Origin: an uncultured Ruminococcus sp.
Lineage (GTDB): Bacteria; Bacillota; Clostridia; Oscillospirales; Acutalibacteraceae
NCBI GenBank assembly: GCA_902767125.1
Contig: CACXGJ010000208.1
Coordinates: 1-6,115 of the forward strand
DNA length: 6,115 nt
Direction: 5' to 3'
Below, piece by piece: positions 5,059 through 6,115 of the stretch. The notes under the pieces were generated by a model that did no database searches, was not told the origin of the DNA, and was given only the letters and a program-made list of their open reading frames with translations. The number at the start of each line of letters is the position of its first letter. Position 1 is the first letter of the stretch. Made by a program: the position numbers and the translations under genes.

Positions 5059-6115
5059 ATGGATATGTTCATCAAAATTATGTTCCTTGTCATCTTCTTT
5101 GCAGTGATGATAGGAGTAGGCATCTACTGCCGCAAACAGGCAACGGATGTAAACGGCTTTGTACTCGGAAACCGCTCGGTAGGTCCGTGGCTGACGGCCT
5201 TTGCATTCGGTACATCGTACTTTTCAGCCGTTATATTTGTCGGCTATGCAGGTCAGTTCGGCTGGAGATTCGGACTTGCCTCAACGTGGATAGGCTTGGG
5301 AAATGCTTTCATAGGCTCGCTGCTTGCATGGAACATCCTCGGAAGAAGAACTCGTGTTATGACACAGCATCTTGATTCTGCCACAATGCCCGACTTCTTT
5401 GCAAAAAGATACAACTCAAATGCACTCAAAATCGCATCAGCTATCATTATATTTGTATTTCTGATTCCTTATACCGCCTCACTTTATAACGGTCTTTCAA
5501 GACTGTTCAATATGGCATTCGGTATTCCCTATGAATATTGCGTAATTGCAATGGCAATTCTTACAGGCTTCTATGTAGTGCTTGGCGGATATATGGCAAC
5601 AGCTATAAACGATTTCATTCAGGGTATCATAATGCTTGTCGGCATAGTCGCTGTAATAGCTGCCGTGCTTCGCATAAACGGAGGACTTCAGGCAACTATC
5701 GGACTGCTTTCACAGGAAAGTGTTGAGGTAGCTGGCGGTATAGAGTTCAAGGGTGCATTTGCATCCTTCTTCGGTCCTGATATATGGGGACTTATAGGCG
5801 TTGTCATACTTACATCTCTCGGCACATGGGGACTTCCTCAAATGGTACAGAAATTCTATGCCATCAAGTCGGAAAAGTCCATCAGCACAGGTACTATCGT
5901 TTCAACGATATTCGCTATCATAGTTGCAGGCGGATGCTACTTCCTCGGAGGCTTCGGCAGACTGTTCGGTACAATGGGCGAAGACGGAAAGCCCGTTGGC
6001 GGATATGACTCTGTTATCCCGACAATGCTCGAAAATCTCTCGCCTGTACTTATAGGAATAGTTGTTATCCTTGTACTTTCGGCTTCAATGAGTACACTTT
6101 CAAGTCTTGTGCTTA
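5059..6115 (+). CDS. Sodium:solute symporter (SSS family), 3' end beyond the window
   Basis: The reading frame is open from ATG 5059 to the window end, giving 352 residues of a family usually 450-550 long. The product is a membrane transporter of the LeuT fold that couples uptake of an organic solute to sodium. About nine membrane segments can be seen: near 4-23, 44-64, 74-92, 125-145, 159-181, 186-206, 243-262, 279-301 and 333-352. Family motifs are RSVGPWLTAFAFGTS (39-53), GGYMATAINDFIQG with D185 (the PutP Asp187 region), LPQMVQKFYAIKS before the eighth helix, and MSTLSS (344-349), where Ser/Thr of this helix form the sodium site in PutP and vSGLT. The residue matching PutP Asp55 appears to be Tyr54. 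The substrate is unknown. AAGGAG at 5041-5046 is 12 nt from the ATG, a long spacing; the next ATG (5065) is still farther. Codons end in C (TTC, ATC) more than in the amidohydrolase gene, which may reflect higher expression. Confidence 0.93.
   Translation, partial: MDMFIKIMFLVIFFAVMIGVGIYCRKQATDVNGFVLGNRSVGPWLTAFAFGTSYFSAVIFVGYAGQFGWRFGLASTWIGLGNAFIGSLLAWNILGRRTRVMTQHLDSATMPDFFAKRYNSNALKIASAIIIFVFLIPYTASLYNGLSRLFNMAFGIPYEYCVIAMAILTGFYVVLGGYMATAINDFIQGIIMLVGIVAVIAAVLRINGGLQATIGLLSQESVEVAGGIEFKGAFASFFGPDIWGLIGVVILTSLGTWGLPQMVQKFYAIKSEKSISTGTIVSTIFAIIVAGGCYFLGGFGRLFGTMGEDGKPVGGYDSVIPTMLENLSPVLIGIVVILVLSASMSTLSSLVL

Overview
The window looks like ordinary chromosomal DNA from a low-to-moderate GC Gram-positive Clostridia, most likely a Ruminococcus/Oscillospiraceae-type gut bacterium. 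The evidence is a SpoIIQ-like sporulation protein, Shine-Dalgarno-type ribosome binding sites, a lipobox lipoprotein and the general protein character. This taxonomic call is an inference. I see no RNA genes, CRISPR arrays, insertion sequences, phage genes or attachment sites.

Layout: (1) 55-804, plus strand: a membrane-anchored M23/LytM-domain protein, probably SpoIIQ, starting at the ATG at 55 behind a GGAGG rather than at the upstream ATG at 25. (2) 809-847: a strong hairpin with A and T tracts on its two sides, usable as a bidirectional terminator by the genes that converge on it. (3) 3939 down to 826, minus strand: a compact operon of a large lipoprotein of unknown function, a HAD-superfamily phosphatase and QueH (epoxyqueuosine reductase). 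Its genes overlap by 4 and 17 bp. (4) 3940-4124: an intergenic stretch with a weak candidate promoter for that operon and a very good extended -10 promoter pointing the other way, into the 3' end of the next gene. (5) 4125-4955, minus strand: a metal-dependent amidohydrolase of the Amidohydrolase_2 type. (6) 4956-5058: a divergent intergenic region with an 11-bp inverted repeat. (7) 5059 to the window end, plus strand: the first 352 residues of a sodium:solute symporter (SSS family), cut off by the window edge.

Functional links are limited. The QueH operon is cotranscribed by layout, but its three products have no obvious common pathway. The amidohydrolase and the symporter are divergently arranged around a palindrome and could be an uptake/catabolism pair, which is speculative. 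I do not see a clearly new multi-gene system. The points most worth a second look are a 17-nt poly-A tract inside the lipoprotein gene, the threefold internal repeat of that lipoprotein, and the antisense-directed promoter at 4079-4107.
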